Positions 24,501 to 37,068 are shown, counted from the stretch's first letter. The stretch is 64,000 bases of DNA from Edaphochlamys debaryana (GCA_016858145.1 JAEHOE010000176.1:124001-188000); one strand, 5' to 3'. The notes: generated by a model from the sequence alone, not told the origin. Translations and numbers: made by a program.

Positions 24501-27500
24501 CGAGGTGGGCTCATCCTGCGTGGAGGGGATGGGTGGGTGGCAGGTCAAGGTCATGTGTGACACGTCCACGCCACCCTTCCCCCTCCTCTCCCCCTATCCC
24601 CTCTCCTTATCCCCTCCCCCGCCCTCCCTCCCCTCCGCCCCTTCCCCTCCCCCCCTCCCCACCCCCCCTCCCCTCCGCCCCTTCCCCTCCCCCCCTCCCC
24701 ACCCCCCCTCCCCTCCGCCCCTTCCCCTCCCCCCCTCCCCTCCCCCTATCCCCTCCGCCCCGCCCCTCTCTTTCCTCCCCTCCCCCTACCCACCAGGAAC
24801 ACCACCGCCGGATTCCCCAGGAACGCGATGGCCACCGACAGCTTGCGCCGCTGCCCCCCGCTCAGCTCCCCGGCCGCCGCCTGCAGCTTGGGGCCCAGGC
24901 CCACGCTGGCGGCGGCCGCCTCGGCAGCGGCGGGGACATCGGCTGGGTCATAGCTGGGGCATGGCGGGAACGGAGGTGAGGGAGGGGGGTGGGATGAAGT
25001 ACGTGGCGGGTGTGTGACCACCGGGGGGATGAGGGCGGGCGGGCGGGCACTTGGAGGCAGGCAGGCAGGGAGGCACGAAGGCTGCAGCTCTGGCCCACGC
25101 AACCACCGCCCCTGGGTCTCCACGCGGTGTGCCCCTTCCGGCTCTCCACCCGGGGCCCCCTAGCCCCCCCTAGCCCCCCCTAGTCCCCCCTGCCCCCAGA
25201 ATCCCCTCCATTTCCCCCCCCCCCCGCCGCCCCTCTCCAATACTCCAAATTCCCCCCCAAACACACAGGGCCCCCCGCATCCCACCCCTTGATCGCCAGG
25301 TAGAGCTGCAGGTGCTCCGCCACGGTGAGGTCGGGCCACAGGATGTCGAACTGGGGGCAGATGCCCAGGGAGGCACGGACCTGGGGGGGGGGAAGGGGAG
25401 GGGGGGGAGGGGGGCTGGGTGGCGGGGGAGGGCGGGAGAGGGGGCAGAGGGCTTCAGCGAGGGGAGCCAGCCGCAACAAGCACTTCCATAAGTCATGCGG
25501 CGGGGTGGGAGCGAACAGGTTCCAGGTTCCATGCTCCCCGATCCGGATCTCGATCCCGTAGTCTAGCGTCAGGACAGGACGCCACGCCCGCCACCCTTCG
25601 GATCCCACACGCCCCCATGCACTCATCAGCCCCGTGCCCTTGGCCCCCGTTCCGCCCCCCCCCCCCCACACACACACACGCACGTGGTCCCTCCCCTCCC
25701 CTCCCCCCTCTTTCCCCCCCCCCCCCCGGTACCTGGTCCATTTGGGTGGCTGTGTCGAATCCGTTGACCCAGGCCCGGCCCGAGCTGGGCTGCAGCATTC
25801 CCGTGAGGATGTGGATGGTGGTGGTCTTACCTGGGGGTGGACGGTGAGAGGGGGGGGAGGAGGCAAGAGGGTGGATGGGGGTGGGTGCTTTGCGTCTCGG
25901 CGGAAGGGGGCGGCGAAGACAAGGCATGGTGGTAAGCACGCGCACGCGCACGCGCACGCGCATGCGGCGGCACCGCACCTGCGCCGTTATGGCCCAACAG
26001 CGCTGTGATACGGCCGCGCTCAATCTGGAGGCAAGGGGGTTTGAGTGGGAGCGAGATAGAAGAAAAGGTCCTTAGCCTTTTCAGTCGCTGTGCCCCCATG
26101 CACACCCGTCCTTCGCCTCAACACGCCCCACAGCTGTACCCGTGGCTCCCGGCGCAGTACACAGCGCTCCTCCCCTTCCCTTCCCTTCCGTTCCTTCCCT
26201 TCCTCCTACTCCGCCCCTCCTCCCCCCCACCCCAGCCTCCTCCCCACTTCCACACCATCAACCCCCAAGCCCCTCCTCTCCCCCCTCCCACCCCCTTGTG
26301 CCTCTTCCCTCCCTCCCCACCCACCTGTAGGTCCAGGTGGTCACCAAACCCCCAACTCCCAACTCCCAACCCCCAACCCCACCTGTAGGTCCAGGTGGTC
26401 CACCGCCACCTTGGGCGGCCCCCCCGAGGTGGAGGGGAAAGTGCGGACCAGGCCCCGCACGCACACAGCCACGTCGCCCCCGGGCCCCGCGGCCCCGTTG
26501 CCCCCCGGCCCGGCGCCGCCCCCCGAGGGCCCCCGCGAGGGCGAGGGGTGGGGCGAGCGCTGCGGGGAGGGGTGCTGCGACTCCTCGTCACCGGGGGCCA
26601 GGAGCGGAACGGTGACTGCAGACGCGGCAGGGAGGAGGAGGGCGGTTGGGGAAGGGTGAAGGGTGGTGGTTAGGCCAGAGGGGACCAGCAAGCGTCCAAC
26701 AACTGGCTTGAGCCCTCATTCCCACAGGGCCTTCCTCCCAAATCCACGCCGCTCCCATCCCAATCGCGCACCTCCGTCCCCTGACGATGCCGCCAGCTTG
26801 CGAGCGCCCGCCCCCGCCCCCGCACCCCGCTCGACCCCCCAATAGCGGCGGTCAAAGGGGAACCACCACGGCAAGCGCTGGCCGTACGACTTGGGCAGCA
26901 CCTGCGTACGACACGTGCACACGTGTACGGCGGCATCAGCATACGGCACGGCTGCTGAGACACCCTGGACTTCACCCTCACATCAGGCCCTCAACAGCAT
27001 GCCCACCTTACCCCCCCCACCACCACCCCACGTGGCCCCCCCCCACCTTGTCCAGGTACCACGTGAGGCTGCCGTACAGCAGTACGTCCAGCGCCAGCAG
27101 CCACAGCACGGACGCCGCGCAGAAGCCGTTGGCGGAGCTGATGGGCGTCCACAGCGTGCGCAGCGTGATGCCTGCGGGGCGCAGCACGCAGCACGCAGCA
27201 CGCGCAGTTGTTGCACGAGAGATTGCAGCGCTTCGCGTGTGGGCACACTGGATGCCACGTAGAATGAACTGCGGCTCCTGGCGACGGCTGCCCAGGCCTT
27301 CCCCTCCCCCATTCGCCTCTGGCCCTGCACTGTAACCCCGCCCACGCCCTTGGCCCTGCCCCGACCCTGCCCCCACCCACCCTCCGCCACCATCTCCCAG
27401 TTGATGAGCACGTTGGCAAACAGCGAGGCGGCCGAGGGGGGCGCCAGGCAGGCGGCGTACCACGTCCAGCTGCCGTACTGGTACACCTGCGTACGACAAG

Positions 27501-30500
27501 ACCCGTTGCGTACGGCACATGTGTGGGGCCGGCTGCCGTGCGAAGCTTGTGTGGGCCCACCACTCCCCTTGCACACACCGCACTACACAAACCATGCCTT
27601 CTTCCTCCCCTCACTCCTTCCTCCCCACCACCTCCCTCCCCTCCCTGCTCCCTTCTCTACTCCCTCCCCCCCAGGCCCACCACGACTCCCCTCAACCAAC
27701 CAACCCCCCAGAACCATGCCTTCCCCCTCCCCTCCCTCCCCCCCAGGCCCACCACGACTCCCCTCAAGCAACTCCCCCCCCAGAACCATGCCTTCCCCCT
27801 CCCCTCCCTCCCCCCCCCCTTCCTCCCACCACCGGCATGATGAACCCGGGCAGCATGGACAGGGCGTAGACCAGCTGGCTGGCGGTGCCGGCCTGGGGGG
27901 GAGCGGGCGGAAGGGGGAAGGGGTGGAGAGGGGGAAGGGAGCTCGGAGCAGCTGGTGGGGCTCGGCAGAAGCCCACATCTACTCGGAGCACTTGGGCGAC
28001 GGCAGGGCCTGGCCCCCTCCGTGTGACCCCGGAGCCCAATCCCTGCACACACTTGTCATTCGCTGCTCCACGCCATCATCCCCACCGCCCCGGCGCCCGC
28101 CCACCACCCAGACCCCCACGCCCGCCCGCCCCCCTTGCGCCCCTCCAACATTACCCCCCCCACCCCCCAGCGCCCCTCCAAGCGCCCCCCTTCCTCACCA
28201 CCCTGCTGCTGGCGAAGAGCGTGCTCATGCAGTAGGAGTAGGCCACCAGCGCCGCGGCGTAGAGCCAGAAGAAGGCCAGCATCAGCCACACGTTGCTGGG
28301 GTGGGGGTGGGTGGGGGGACGTGGGGGGGCCCGGGTGCGTTTGGGGGCGCTGTGAGAGCGGACAGTTGGGATGCACAGGTGGGGAGGCCGGCAAGCAACA
28401 GCCCTAGTGAGCGGGCATCGTAGCTAGCAACGGCGGGTCTGAGACTTGCTGTGCCACAGCTCTTGCCTTCCGAACACGCACCGGAGCCTTCCTACACCCC
28501 GGCCTGTGTTTACTGTGTATCTAAGGCCAGAGGGAGAGCCGCAGAGAGCGGGGCGCCCCTCCCCGAGTCGAGCGCAGCGGCCCTCTGTACCATGTGCGTG
28601 AACCAAGAGGCACACGCACCTGTTTGCGAAGGGGTAGGTGCCGGCCGCCGCGCACAGCGCACCGCTGAGCGCCAGCAGGGCCCAGTGGGTGAGGGCCCAC
28701 GAGGCCCAGTAGGAGGGCTCGGTCAGCCCTGGGGGTTCGCGATTTGCGGTAAGGAAAGGCCCTTAGAGAGATAAGTTGAGGGAGAGTAGAAGTGGTGACA
28801 ACGATGGATACGGTATCAGCAACGCAAGGCCTTCTGCATCTCAGGCCCCTGAGAGGGAACTGCGAACCTGTCGCGCCACCACCGCCATCCCACTCCCGCC
28901 CCCCACCCAGGCCCCGCACGCACCCAACATTCGCATGCCCTCCCGCAGCCTCAGCTCCTTCTCCCGCACGATGTCCCCCACCACCGCCCGCGTGGGGGCC
29001 AGGAAGGCGTACACCTGGAAGGGGGGGGAGGTGCAGGTCGGGAGGGAAGGGAAAGGGGGTGGGGGGTACAGTAGCAAATGGTGGGAAGGCGTACACCTGT
29101 GGGAGCGGACGGGGGACGGGGGGGCTTGAACTCGGAGACGCGGAAAGCAGCGGCCAGCGGGGGGAGGCGGGTGGAACAAGAGCCCCCCATCTTGCAGGGA
29201 GGGAGACATGCGGTGACACAGCGGTTGGCCATCTGAGGGTTTGGTCAGGCCCATCCAGTCGTGGCCTCCCTTTCCCCCACCCCCAGATGCGTCAGCCCAC
29301 CCACCAACAGCAGGTTGAAGAACACGGCAGCGCTGGCCGCCCCCAGGTCCTCCGTTACGGCCGGCCACGGGAACGCCTTGTACGACACTTGCACGTTGGC
29401 GGGCACGGCGTCGTCGTACACGCTCGCGGTTGCCGTACCATCCCCATCCGGTGCCGTACCACCCCGTTCTCCGCCGCCGTCGCTCGGGCCCGGACCCTCC
29501 GCCGCCGCACGCCGCCGGCTCCCACCCAACACGTGCTTCCCGTAACCCCACCCCACAGCCCCCTCCCCCTGCTCCTCCTCCTCAACTCCCTCCGGCGCTG
29601 CAGGGGGCATATTGGGTGCAGTCGGGGCCGGCGGGTGCACGGGGGGCGTTGGCGAGGGGCGCGGGGAGGGCGGGTGGGCCGGCGGCGGCGGCGCGGGCGA
29701 GGGCACGGGCGGCGGCGGCGGCTTGGGCGCGGCGGCGATGCGCAGTCCCATGACGGCCCGCTGCACGGCAAGCTGCAGGTTGGCGAAGAACCAGTACCTA
29801 TAGGGGGTGGGGGCGTTTGGAAGTGGGTGTTTGAAGGTGAGATGTTGGGAGAGACCCAGGCGCGCCCGGCCCCCCCCGCTTGGCGGTTGGCACCCTCTCC
29901 TTCCCCCTCCTCCCCACCTCACTCCCCTCCGCCGCCTCCCGGCTTCCCCACCTCCTCTCCACACCCTTTCCCCACACCCCTCCCCACCCTCCCCACCCAC
30001 CCCCCACTCCCCCCACCTCCGGTACAGCGACAGCCCGTTGCCCCGCGTGGGCACCACCTCGAACAGGTCCAGCAGGAAGCGCGTGGGGGGCACGTCCGTG
30101 TGGTTCATACCCATCACGGAGCGGCGGAGCAGGTCGCGGGGGGCGGGGGGGCCGGCGGGCGGGGGCGAGGGGGCGGCGCCCGGGAGCAGAGAAGACGCGG
30201 AGGAGGAGGCGGCGGAGGAGGTGGAGAAGAGTGAGCCGGGCGATGCAGCGTTCAGGAGGCGTGAGGCGAAGGTGGAGAGCGAACTAGAATCGGGGTCTGT
30301 GTCTGATGCGTCTGATGTGTCCGTGTCTGTGCCCGTGTGGTGTGGCTCGGCTGCCTCCGGGAAGTACAGCAGTGCGTCGTACACATCCGGGTCAGCGCTG
30401 ACGTTGGCGCGGGCGGCCTGGGGCAGGCGAGGGTGGTGGTGGAAGCAAGCCAGTCATCCCTCCTGCCCCCGCCCACACGACGGCGGGGGTGAAGCGGGCA

Positions 30501-32639
30501 CGGCGGTGAGAACCCGCCCCCCGGCGGCTGAGGACCGCCTACCCCTCCTGCCCCTGCCTCCGACCTCCTGCCCCCGCCTCCGAGAGGAAGGCTAGGCGCT
30601 GGGAGGCGCTGGGAGGACCTCCCCGCACACCTCAGCTCCTCACGTCCAAGCAGGCCCCACCCACCCACCCGCCCGCCCTCCTCGCTTCACACCTCTCTCC
30701 AGCCGTCCTCCTCTCCTGCCGTCCAAGCAAGCCCCACACACGCACCCACCCACCCGCCCGCCCTCACCTCCGCGGACGGCATGAAGTCGATCTGCCGTAC
30801 AAGCACGTGCTCGTAGCAGGCGGGCGTGGCGACGCACGTGGCGAAGTCCGCACACGGGTCCACCCCCACGGCCCCCTCTTTGAACCGGCCGCCGCCCACC
30901 GCACTCCCCGCCGCCGCCAGCCCCTGTGCACCCACGTACACGTCGTTAGCGGCGGCGGCGGCACGCTCCGCCGCCGCCAGCACCGCCGCCGGCCGCCGCC
31001 GCTGTCGGTACCGTCCCTCCACCACCCTCACATCCTCCTCGTCCCCGCCGCCACCCCCCGCGCCTCCCTTCACCGCCGCCGCCCCACCACCACCTCTCGA
31101 CCGCAACCCCAGCGCCGCCGCCAGCCTCGCCGCCAGCCCGCCCTCCACACCCGCCTCCGCTGCTGCTGCCTCCGCCTCCGCCGCTCCCGGCGGCGGCACG
31201 GGCAGGGGCGGCATGAACATGCAGTGGAAGTTGGCGGGGAGGTTGGGGGCGGGGCAGAGGCGCAGGGCGGGATCGCGGGGGCAGGCCAGGCCCCGCGCTA
31301 GCACCCGGGCCAGGCCCCGCACGGGGGGGGTGTCGGGGGCGAGCAGCAGGCGGGCACGGCCTCCGTGGGACTTGAACGTGGCGGGGCCTGCAGGAGGCGT
31401 GCGTGCGGAGAAGAGGGGAGAGTTGAAGAACAGATAGAACCTCCGTTCACCATCTCGCATGTGCCCCCCGCCTTCCCAAACCGGGAGCGGAGCGGAGCGG
31501 ACGGCACGCCGAGCTTGTTGCGCCTCCTCCTCGCGCGCCCCTGCCCACCGCTGCCCCGACCCAGTAGCTTCCCTGGTCCCGGGTCGACCCCGTACCGCGC
31601 CGTAAGAGCCCCCGTTCAGCACACACACACACACACACCTGCCTCCCCCAGCCTCCCTGCCCCTCCCCAAACCCTTAAACCACGCACCCACCGTCGTACG
31701 GCTGCGCCCAGGACCGTGACTCCAGCTGCACGGGCGCCCATCCCAGCGTCTCCCCGTGGCTGATGGGCTTTATGTAGTACTTGGGCAGGTACATGACGAA
31801 GAAGAAGGCCACGGGCAGGAGCAGCTGGGGGGAGGGGGGGGAGGAGGGGCGGAGGTGGGGCGGAGTCGGGGCGGAAAGGGGTCGAAAGACGGATTCGCAT
31901 GGGATAGGCATGAGGTGAAGAGGCAGGGTGTGCACCGGAGGGTGGACGGAGGACAGGAAACCGCGCGCCAGACAGTGGCGGGCACCCGCGGGACAGGCAA
32001 CGGGGACTGGTCCCGATGAGTCCGTTGCTGCGGCCTTCCCAAGCTGTGGGCAGACGGCTCACGGCACGGGACCTGAGGCCGCGGCCCGCACCTGCAGCAG
32101 CAGCCCCGCCCATCCGCCCACGCCCAGCAGGCTCTTGCGGCTGCGCGTCTGCAGCACCAGGTTCTTCCGAAGCACGGCCAGGAACTGGCGCGTCCTGGGG
32201 GGGGAAAGGGGGCAGAGCGGGGCAGCAAGGGGCAGGCGGCAGCGGCTGAGGACTGGCGGCAGCCAGGGGTGCGGGCAGGCCCTGGGATGGTGAAAGCTGG
32301 TGGAGGGGATGAGAGTTGGGACGGGAGGGGAGCTGGGAGGGGCGGACAGCCAGGGGCTGAGTGAACCCGCGGCGCTCTGGGCCCGCGGGCGTGGCACCCC
32401 GCGTGGCGCGGGCTTCACGCGAGGCCGAGCCCCGACGCGCCGAGAGGGAGACGACGCTAGGGCCCGCAGCTGCATCCAAACCCAGGCCGCTCTCATGCGT
32501 AGTGCATAAGCATCGAGAGGCCCTCGGCCCAGGTGCAAGCAGATGCACGCATGCCAAGACAGAAGGAGGCCAAGTCCTTCGCAGGTGCCTATTCCTTAGG
32601 TTGCATATGTCACCTGTTCAGCTGTTGCGGGCGTGCCAT
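15545..32639 (-). CDS. full-length ABC transporter, subfamily A
   Basis: 43 exons, about 2,312 aa, in frame throughout. Exons: 32639-32614, 32194-32092, 31824-31692, 31387-30768, 30417-30017, 29797-29305, 29014-28924, 28728-28620, 28295-28202, 27892-27833, 27486-27381, 27171-27047, 26901-26772, 26615-26383, 26024-25979, 25830-25733, 25380-25286, 24953-24794, 24515-24478, 24241-24172, 23990-23910, 23701-23636, 23520-23362, 23159-23034, 22919-22560, 22471-22114, 21928-21373, 21117-20962, 20585-20495, 20291-20217, 19981-19836, 19484-19403, 19256-19185, 19078-18869, 18570-18441, 18206-18023, 17744-17643, 17457-17331, 17126-17108, 16877-16745, 16508-16254, 16021-15937, 15679-15545. Order is TMD1 with a large loop, NBD1 (GHNGAGKTTT about residue 920, [27 protein letters not shown]), TTLEEVFL, TMD2, NBD2 (GVNGAGKTTT about 1966, [31 protein letters not shown]), TTLERVFV. 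Both ATPase sites look intact. The loops are Ala/Gly/Pro-rich. The tail is His-rich. ABCA proteins move lipids; the substrate here is unknown. Confidence 0.95.
16853..16947. repeat. 61-bp tandem duplication of a 3' splice site
   Basis: A 34-nt block (TGGGAGGTCAGCAGCACGG onward through CCTGGGGGGG) lies at 16853-16886 and again at 16914-16947. On the minus strand it carries the acceptor and first bases of the ABCA exon coding RTVLLTS. The exon-proximal copy keeps frame; using the distal copy adds 61 nt and shifts it. Confidence 0.9.
17108..17126 (-). other. 19-nt microexon of the ABCA gene
   Basis: The exon has an AG acceptor and a CAG|GTGCGG donor and codes SEVIRA plus one base. It links ...LWSCLQ to [13 protein letters not shown], between Walker B and the H-loop of NBD2. 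Without it the join shifts frame and lacks the residues that ABCA proteins carry at this point. Confidence 0.85.
24631..24745. repeat. 40-bp tandem repeat in ABCA intron
   Basis: CCCTCCGCCCCTTCCCCTCC starts at 24631, 24671 and 24711, a 40-bp period, nearly three copies. It lies in the intron between the exon ending [10 protein letters not shown] and the Walker B/D-loop exon. Confidence 0.85.
26321..26400. repeat. 58-bp tandem duplication of a 5' splice site
   Basis: A 22-nt block (CCACCTGTAGGTCCAGGTGG plus TC) occurs at 26321-26342 and 26379-26400. On the minus strand each copy is the end of the ABCA exon coding DHLDLQ plus its GT donor. The exon-adjacent copy (donor after 26383) keeps frame; the downstream copy would add 58 nt. 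Confidence 0.88.
27660..27815. repeat. duplicated C-rich block in ABCA intron
   Basis: Two near-identical stretches share CCCAGGCCCACCACGACTCC, then CAGAACCATGCCTTCCCCCT, about 63 bp apart. A partial third copy of the ACCATGCCTTC motif lies just upstream near 27592. The block is inside the intron between exons 10 and 11 of the ABCA gene. Confidence 0.75.
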
Positions 32640-33526
32640 GTTGCCGTCCAGGGTTTACGTCCCGCGATTGCACCCTCGCGAGGGCTTTCCGCCTGGCGCC
32701 CAACACCTGCCGCCAACCTCAACAGCAATTCCGATGCATGCTAACGACGAGCCTTGGCTCGGAACGCGCGGGTCACAAGGTCAGGTTCGGCAGGCACGGT
32801 TACAGAAATCGCAGGGCAGCTTCCGGTATGACACCAGGTGAGACAAGCCCTTGTATCTACTGGTGTACTGGTGGGTGTCGGGAGAGAGTGCACGGTGGCA
32901 TTGCATAGGATATGCTGTGCCGGCTGTCCCGGAGATGTCAGGCCGGGGCAGAGGCGGGATCTGGAGGCTCGCGGCCTCCCGCCCAGCCTTCCGGCGACCG
33001 TGGACAGGGCTCCCAAGCCAGGGCTGTCAGCGTCCTTACCCTGAACCCAGACACGGGCAGATGGCATGTGTGGCCTGGTGAGGTGGGCGGGGCCTGGGTG
33101 TCACGGACGCCGCCTCGTCATGGGCCAGGCTGGGCCACGGGCTGAGCGCCGTCTCACGTATACAGCCACCGTCGCCACAACTTATTCCCTTGGCGTTCTT
33201 GGGTCAGGCCGGGCACAACCACGCAACCCAACGCCCGCCCCAGCCTCAGCCCAGCCGCGATGGCGTCAAGATCAATGCCTCCCCTCCGCTTATGCCATTC
33301 CAGCTCACCCAAGCTGCCCCGCGGCCCCCCGCCCACGAGCACGTCTCCTGCACGTTGACACCCACCCACGGCCTCCATAGGCACTCCGCGCGCCCAGCTC
33401 TAGGCCGTCAGCGGTTGAGACCATTGCATCCGGGCGGTTGGGAGTGTCCGTGAACTCCAGGCGGTGTAGCTTGCAGCCCATATGTAGCACTGTGACCGCA
33501 CGCGATCAGCTACAAGCCCCGGCACC
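32640..33526. promoter_or_regulatory. divergent intergenic region, ABCA / DoxX-like
   Basis: 887 bp between the two start codons. No clear TATA box and no supportable exon. It must hold both promoters and 5' untranslated regions. Confidence 0.5.
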
Positions 33527-35133
33527 ATGCTCGCTCGCGCCGTGCCCTCCGCCGTTGTGAAGCAGCATGGTCCCGCAATATTCAGCGCAACGCGTGTCGT
33601 CGTCCCGCGATTGTGGCGAGCGGCGAGCGCGCAAAAAGCCAGGGTTGCGGTGCGGGCTGGCGCCAATGGAGCCGCGGCGTTGCCTCCGACGCAAACTTAC
33701 ATCGCTGGCGGGAAGGTGAGCATGGCCTTTTCGGGCGACACAGTGCTTCGCTGAGGGATGCTCGAGGGGAGAGCAGGCGCTCGCAAGACACTCGCGCCGA
33801 GCCCGCGCAGCCATCTCAACTCAACGCCGACTCCAACTGCCGCAGCCGTGCAGTGTCGCCGTGTCGCCGCACCACGCCCCACCCTACCGCACCCCACGCC
33901 TGCGTTTCGCTCGCTGTCTTCGTAACCCAAGTCGTGATCCCCACCCCGCCCCCTCCAGACCATCGAGGTGCCGCTCGGCGCCGTGCAGCAGCTGCCGCTG
34001 CCGCTGCAGGCCTCCACCTTCCTAGCCATCTACGCAGCCCTGGCGCTGGGCACGTGGGCGTGGGTGACGCACGTGGACGCCGCCGTACAGGCCGCCGCAC
34101 CCGCCGTACACGCCTGGCTGCTGTCGGCCCGGCTGGTGTACTTCGGCCTGGGTTTCGTGGCGGCGGGTGTTGGACATTTCACCGCCCACGACGTCTTCAC
34201 CTCGATCTACCCCGCGCAGGGTGAGAGGAGGCTTGGAGGGGGCGGTTACGGCAGGTCCGGCTAGCCAGATAGAGCGATGCGGGTGATCGTCGTGCATTGG
34301 GTACGGCCGGCTGGTACACCGAACCGCTGGAGGAGCCGAGGAGGGTGGAAGAACGCCCGTCGCCCGGCCGGCTCACCTTACTCCCCAGACCCCCTAACTT
34401 GACCACGCCCCGCCCCTTGCCTCACTCCCAAATTGCGTGCAGGCACGTGGGGCCTGTGGTACCTTCCTGGCTCCCCCTCCTTCCACGTGCACTGGACGGG
34501 TGGGTGGGTGGGGGCGACTGAGACGAGGGGCACAAGGCGGACGGCGGCAGGCGGTCAGGACCCGGCGCAACCCCCGCCGCTCCGCAAGGGGCTCCGCACA
34601 CCCGCTTGCGCCCCTTCCCCCTCACCGCGCTCGCCTGTCCCTGCCCCCGCCCCCGCCCTCCCGCCCTCCCGCCCCCTCCAGGTGTGGCCGAGGTGTTGGG
34701 CGGCGGCGCCCTGCTCCTGGCCTGGCTGCTGCCCCTCGTGGGCGGCGCCTTCCCGCCCGCCCTGCTGCGCCTCGCCGCCAAGTGCCTCTTCGTGCTGTGC
34801 CTCGCCATGTGGCCAGCTAACATACTCATGCTCACACACAACGCGCCCGGGCCGGCGATGGGCGCGCTGCCCTGGCTGGTGAGCGCGGACTCCATCTACC
34901 GCTGCACCCTTGAAATGCCGATAACTGGGCAATGCGGCAGGGGCCCAGGGCAGGTGTGCATGAGGCGGTGGTGCACCGTGCCTGGCTGTGTCTGCCCCAC
35001 GCGCATACCGGTACCGACACCCTCGCTGTTCCGCCGTGGCCCCCCGCTCAACCCCGCCCCTCAGGCGCACCTCCTCCGCTTCGTGGGTCAGGTCATGGGT
35101 CAGGCCTCGTTCTGGGACCTGGGCTTCGCGTGA
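33527..35133 (+). CDS. DoxX-like membrane protein, probably plastid-targeted
   Basis: Five exons: 33527-33715, 33959-34220, 34443-34499, 34682-34878, 35065-35133, giving 257 aa. Residues 1-50 are rich in Ala/Arg/Val/Ser with few acids and end in VAVRAGANGAA, a typical algal chloroplast transit peptide. Four hydrophobic segments follow: around AIYAALALGTWAWV, ARLVYFGLGFVAAGVGHF, GVAEVLGGGALLLAWLLPLV and LRLAAKCLFVLCLAMWPAN. The pattern GHF..., then HWTGVAEVLGG.LLL, fits DoxX-like proteins, in which a short loop leads to a conserved G-x-x-E-x-x-G-G helix. The biochemical role of plant DoxX-like proteins is unclear. The gene diverges from the ABCA gene; no polyadenylation signal was seen nearby. 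Confidence 0.72.
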
Positions 35134-36021
35134 GGGGGGCGGGCTGGGGGGTAGAAGAACATCAACGAAGCGAAGCGCTTGGTTGTGGTGTGGCGTAGGG
35201 CGTTTTCCGCAGACTACGCAGGCGAGGAGACGACCTGTGGGAGGGCTCGTTGTCGCCTGGAACTGGCAGGCCCGCGAGGGCAAAGGGACACAAGGGCACA
35301 TGGCACAACTCGCGGGAGAAACGCACACGAGTGTTACGGAAAGGGAGGGGACGGTAGTTCCTCTGGTTAGTGCGGGCTGGGGGGTCCCAACAGGCTGGAT
35401 GGTTGCTGGGTAACAGAGGATGCGATATGTACAGCAGTGACCACCGTCAAAGGGGGGAGGGCTTAAGCGAGGGCCCCGAGCGCACTGTGGATGCGGTACA
35501 TGGTTGTTGGTGAACAGGGGCAAGGCAAGCAGCAGGGAACGGGCGGGCGCTGGCGGGTGGGGCCGCGTCGGCCGCGTTGAAGGGCCGACAAAAGTTATGA
35601 AGTGGAACTTTCGGGAGCTCGGCGCAGGCTCGGCGAGGGGCTGCGCGCGCCGGCGGATGATGCGTCCGGCCAACCTTGTGGGGAATTTGGGGATGTGGTC
35701 ACGGCGGCCTCGCTCGGACTTGCGACGGGCAGGGATGGTGAGGCTGGCACTGCCTGGTGGCGGAGGTACGGCGGTGCCACTTCAGATGACTGGCGAGGGG
35801 TGACATGCGCCCGGCCTTGGGCCGAGACGCGATTGGCGCGTGGACTTAGACGCCTGCAGTGCCTCTGAAGAGCCTTTTGAAAGGGCATCATGCACATCTA
35901 CCCGAGCCTACCGAGCCCTCGCCCCAGACGTCCGCAACCGCAGCAACCTACAGCAATCACCCTCCAGGGCCTTCTTGAGTGCATGGCTCCAGCGCTAGAC
36001 GTCTCCTCACCAGGCCGTGCA

Positions 36022-36099
36022 GGGCCCCGTCACCGTCGTCGCAACTGGTGACCTTGGCGTTATTAGCACCACGCTCTAACCAACTGAGCAAAGAGGCCC
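36022..36099 (-). pseudogene. tRNA-Ile(AAU)-like sequence with degenerate T arm
   Basis: On the minus strand the acceptor GGGCCTC pairs with GGGGCCC (one G-U). D arm is GCTC-AGTTGGTTA-GAGC. The anticodon stem TGGTG/CGCCA encloses loop CTAATAA, so the anticodon is AAT (Ile). The T arm is abnormal: there is no TTCGAAT loop, and CACC...GGTG encloses a 12-nt AGTTGCGACGAC loop. The base after the acceptor is T, not A. Most likely a decayed tRNA gene. Confidence 0.7.
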
Positions 36100-37063
36100 G
36101 GCTTGTGACCGTGGCGCAGAAGATCAAGCTACCCATGCTTGCGTATCCCGGCCAACGCCCTTGCCTCGCGGCAGCTGAGGCGAGGTTGGGAGGCTGCAGC
36201 GCCCGCGCCCTGTTCCCCCTTCTGAGCGTGCTGGCGCTGCGTGGCGTGAGGGGGTCGGCCGCGCAGAGGGGCGAGCGGAGGGGCCGCGGCAGGGCGCGGG
36301 TCCCCCTCTGGCCCCAGCCCCGTCGCTGGCCAAGAGCGGAGGTCCGAGCAGCCTGCCTATCTGCGGCCAGAGAGGGCCGTGGCTCCCTCCCCCTCCCCCT
36401 CCCCCTCATCGCCTCTCCCTTGCCCCCAGGAGCGAGGGCTGCGGGACCAGGCACGCCGGGGCGCCCGACGCCCGAGGGTTGTCGTGCTCTCTGCAGCGGG
36501 ATGCCAAGCCTTTGCGGGAGGCAGGATCCAGGTGGATAGGAGGAAGGATCAAAGCCAGGCACACGCGACTAGGTGCAGGCATGGGAAGCGGCGGAACGCA
36601 AGGCCTGGGACGTGCTGGGACGTGCTTGGACACCAGTCGACAGTCGACGGGGACGCGGCATCGACTGGGCGCTTGGCGCCGATCATTAACACGACTCTTA
36701 CTCCACCCCGTCGATGTACTGGCGGCAAAGCTCATCTCTGATGTCAAGGTGTCCGTGCGGAAGGAAAGGCGTGGCGTCCCGCACCCTTAGGAAGTGGAGG
36801 GGACGGCGGGGGGCTCGGGGAAGTGCGGTACCGCAACACGCACACGCACAGGCCACCGCCACAACACACCACCCATTCCCGCTGTATGAATATACACTGG
36901 ATCAACGTTGGCGACGTCACCACCTGTTGGCACAGCAAGGCTCGCGAGTCAATCGCCCCTTTCTCGACTTGCTCGTCTCAGGCTTTCCAACTAGTTACCG
37001 TGAGCCACATAATTCATACTCCTTCGTCGCGCTCAGCACGTGGAGGGCGCGAAGAGCGTCATG

Positions 37064-37068
37064 TATAG
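37064..37068 (+). promoter_or_regulatory. TATA-like box of AK7 gene
   Basis: TATAG within ATGTATAGAA, 46 nt before the AK7 start codon. A second TATA-like element (AATATACAC) lies near 36889-36897. Positional inference only. Confidence 0.35.
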
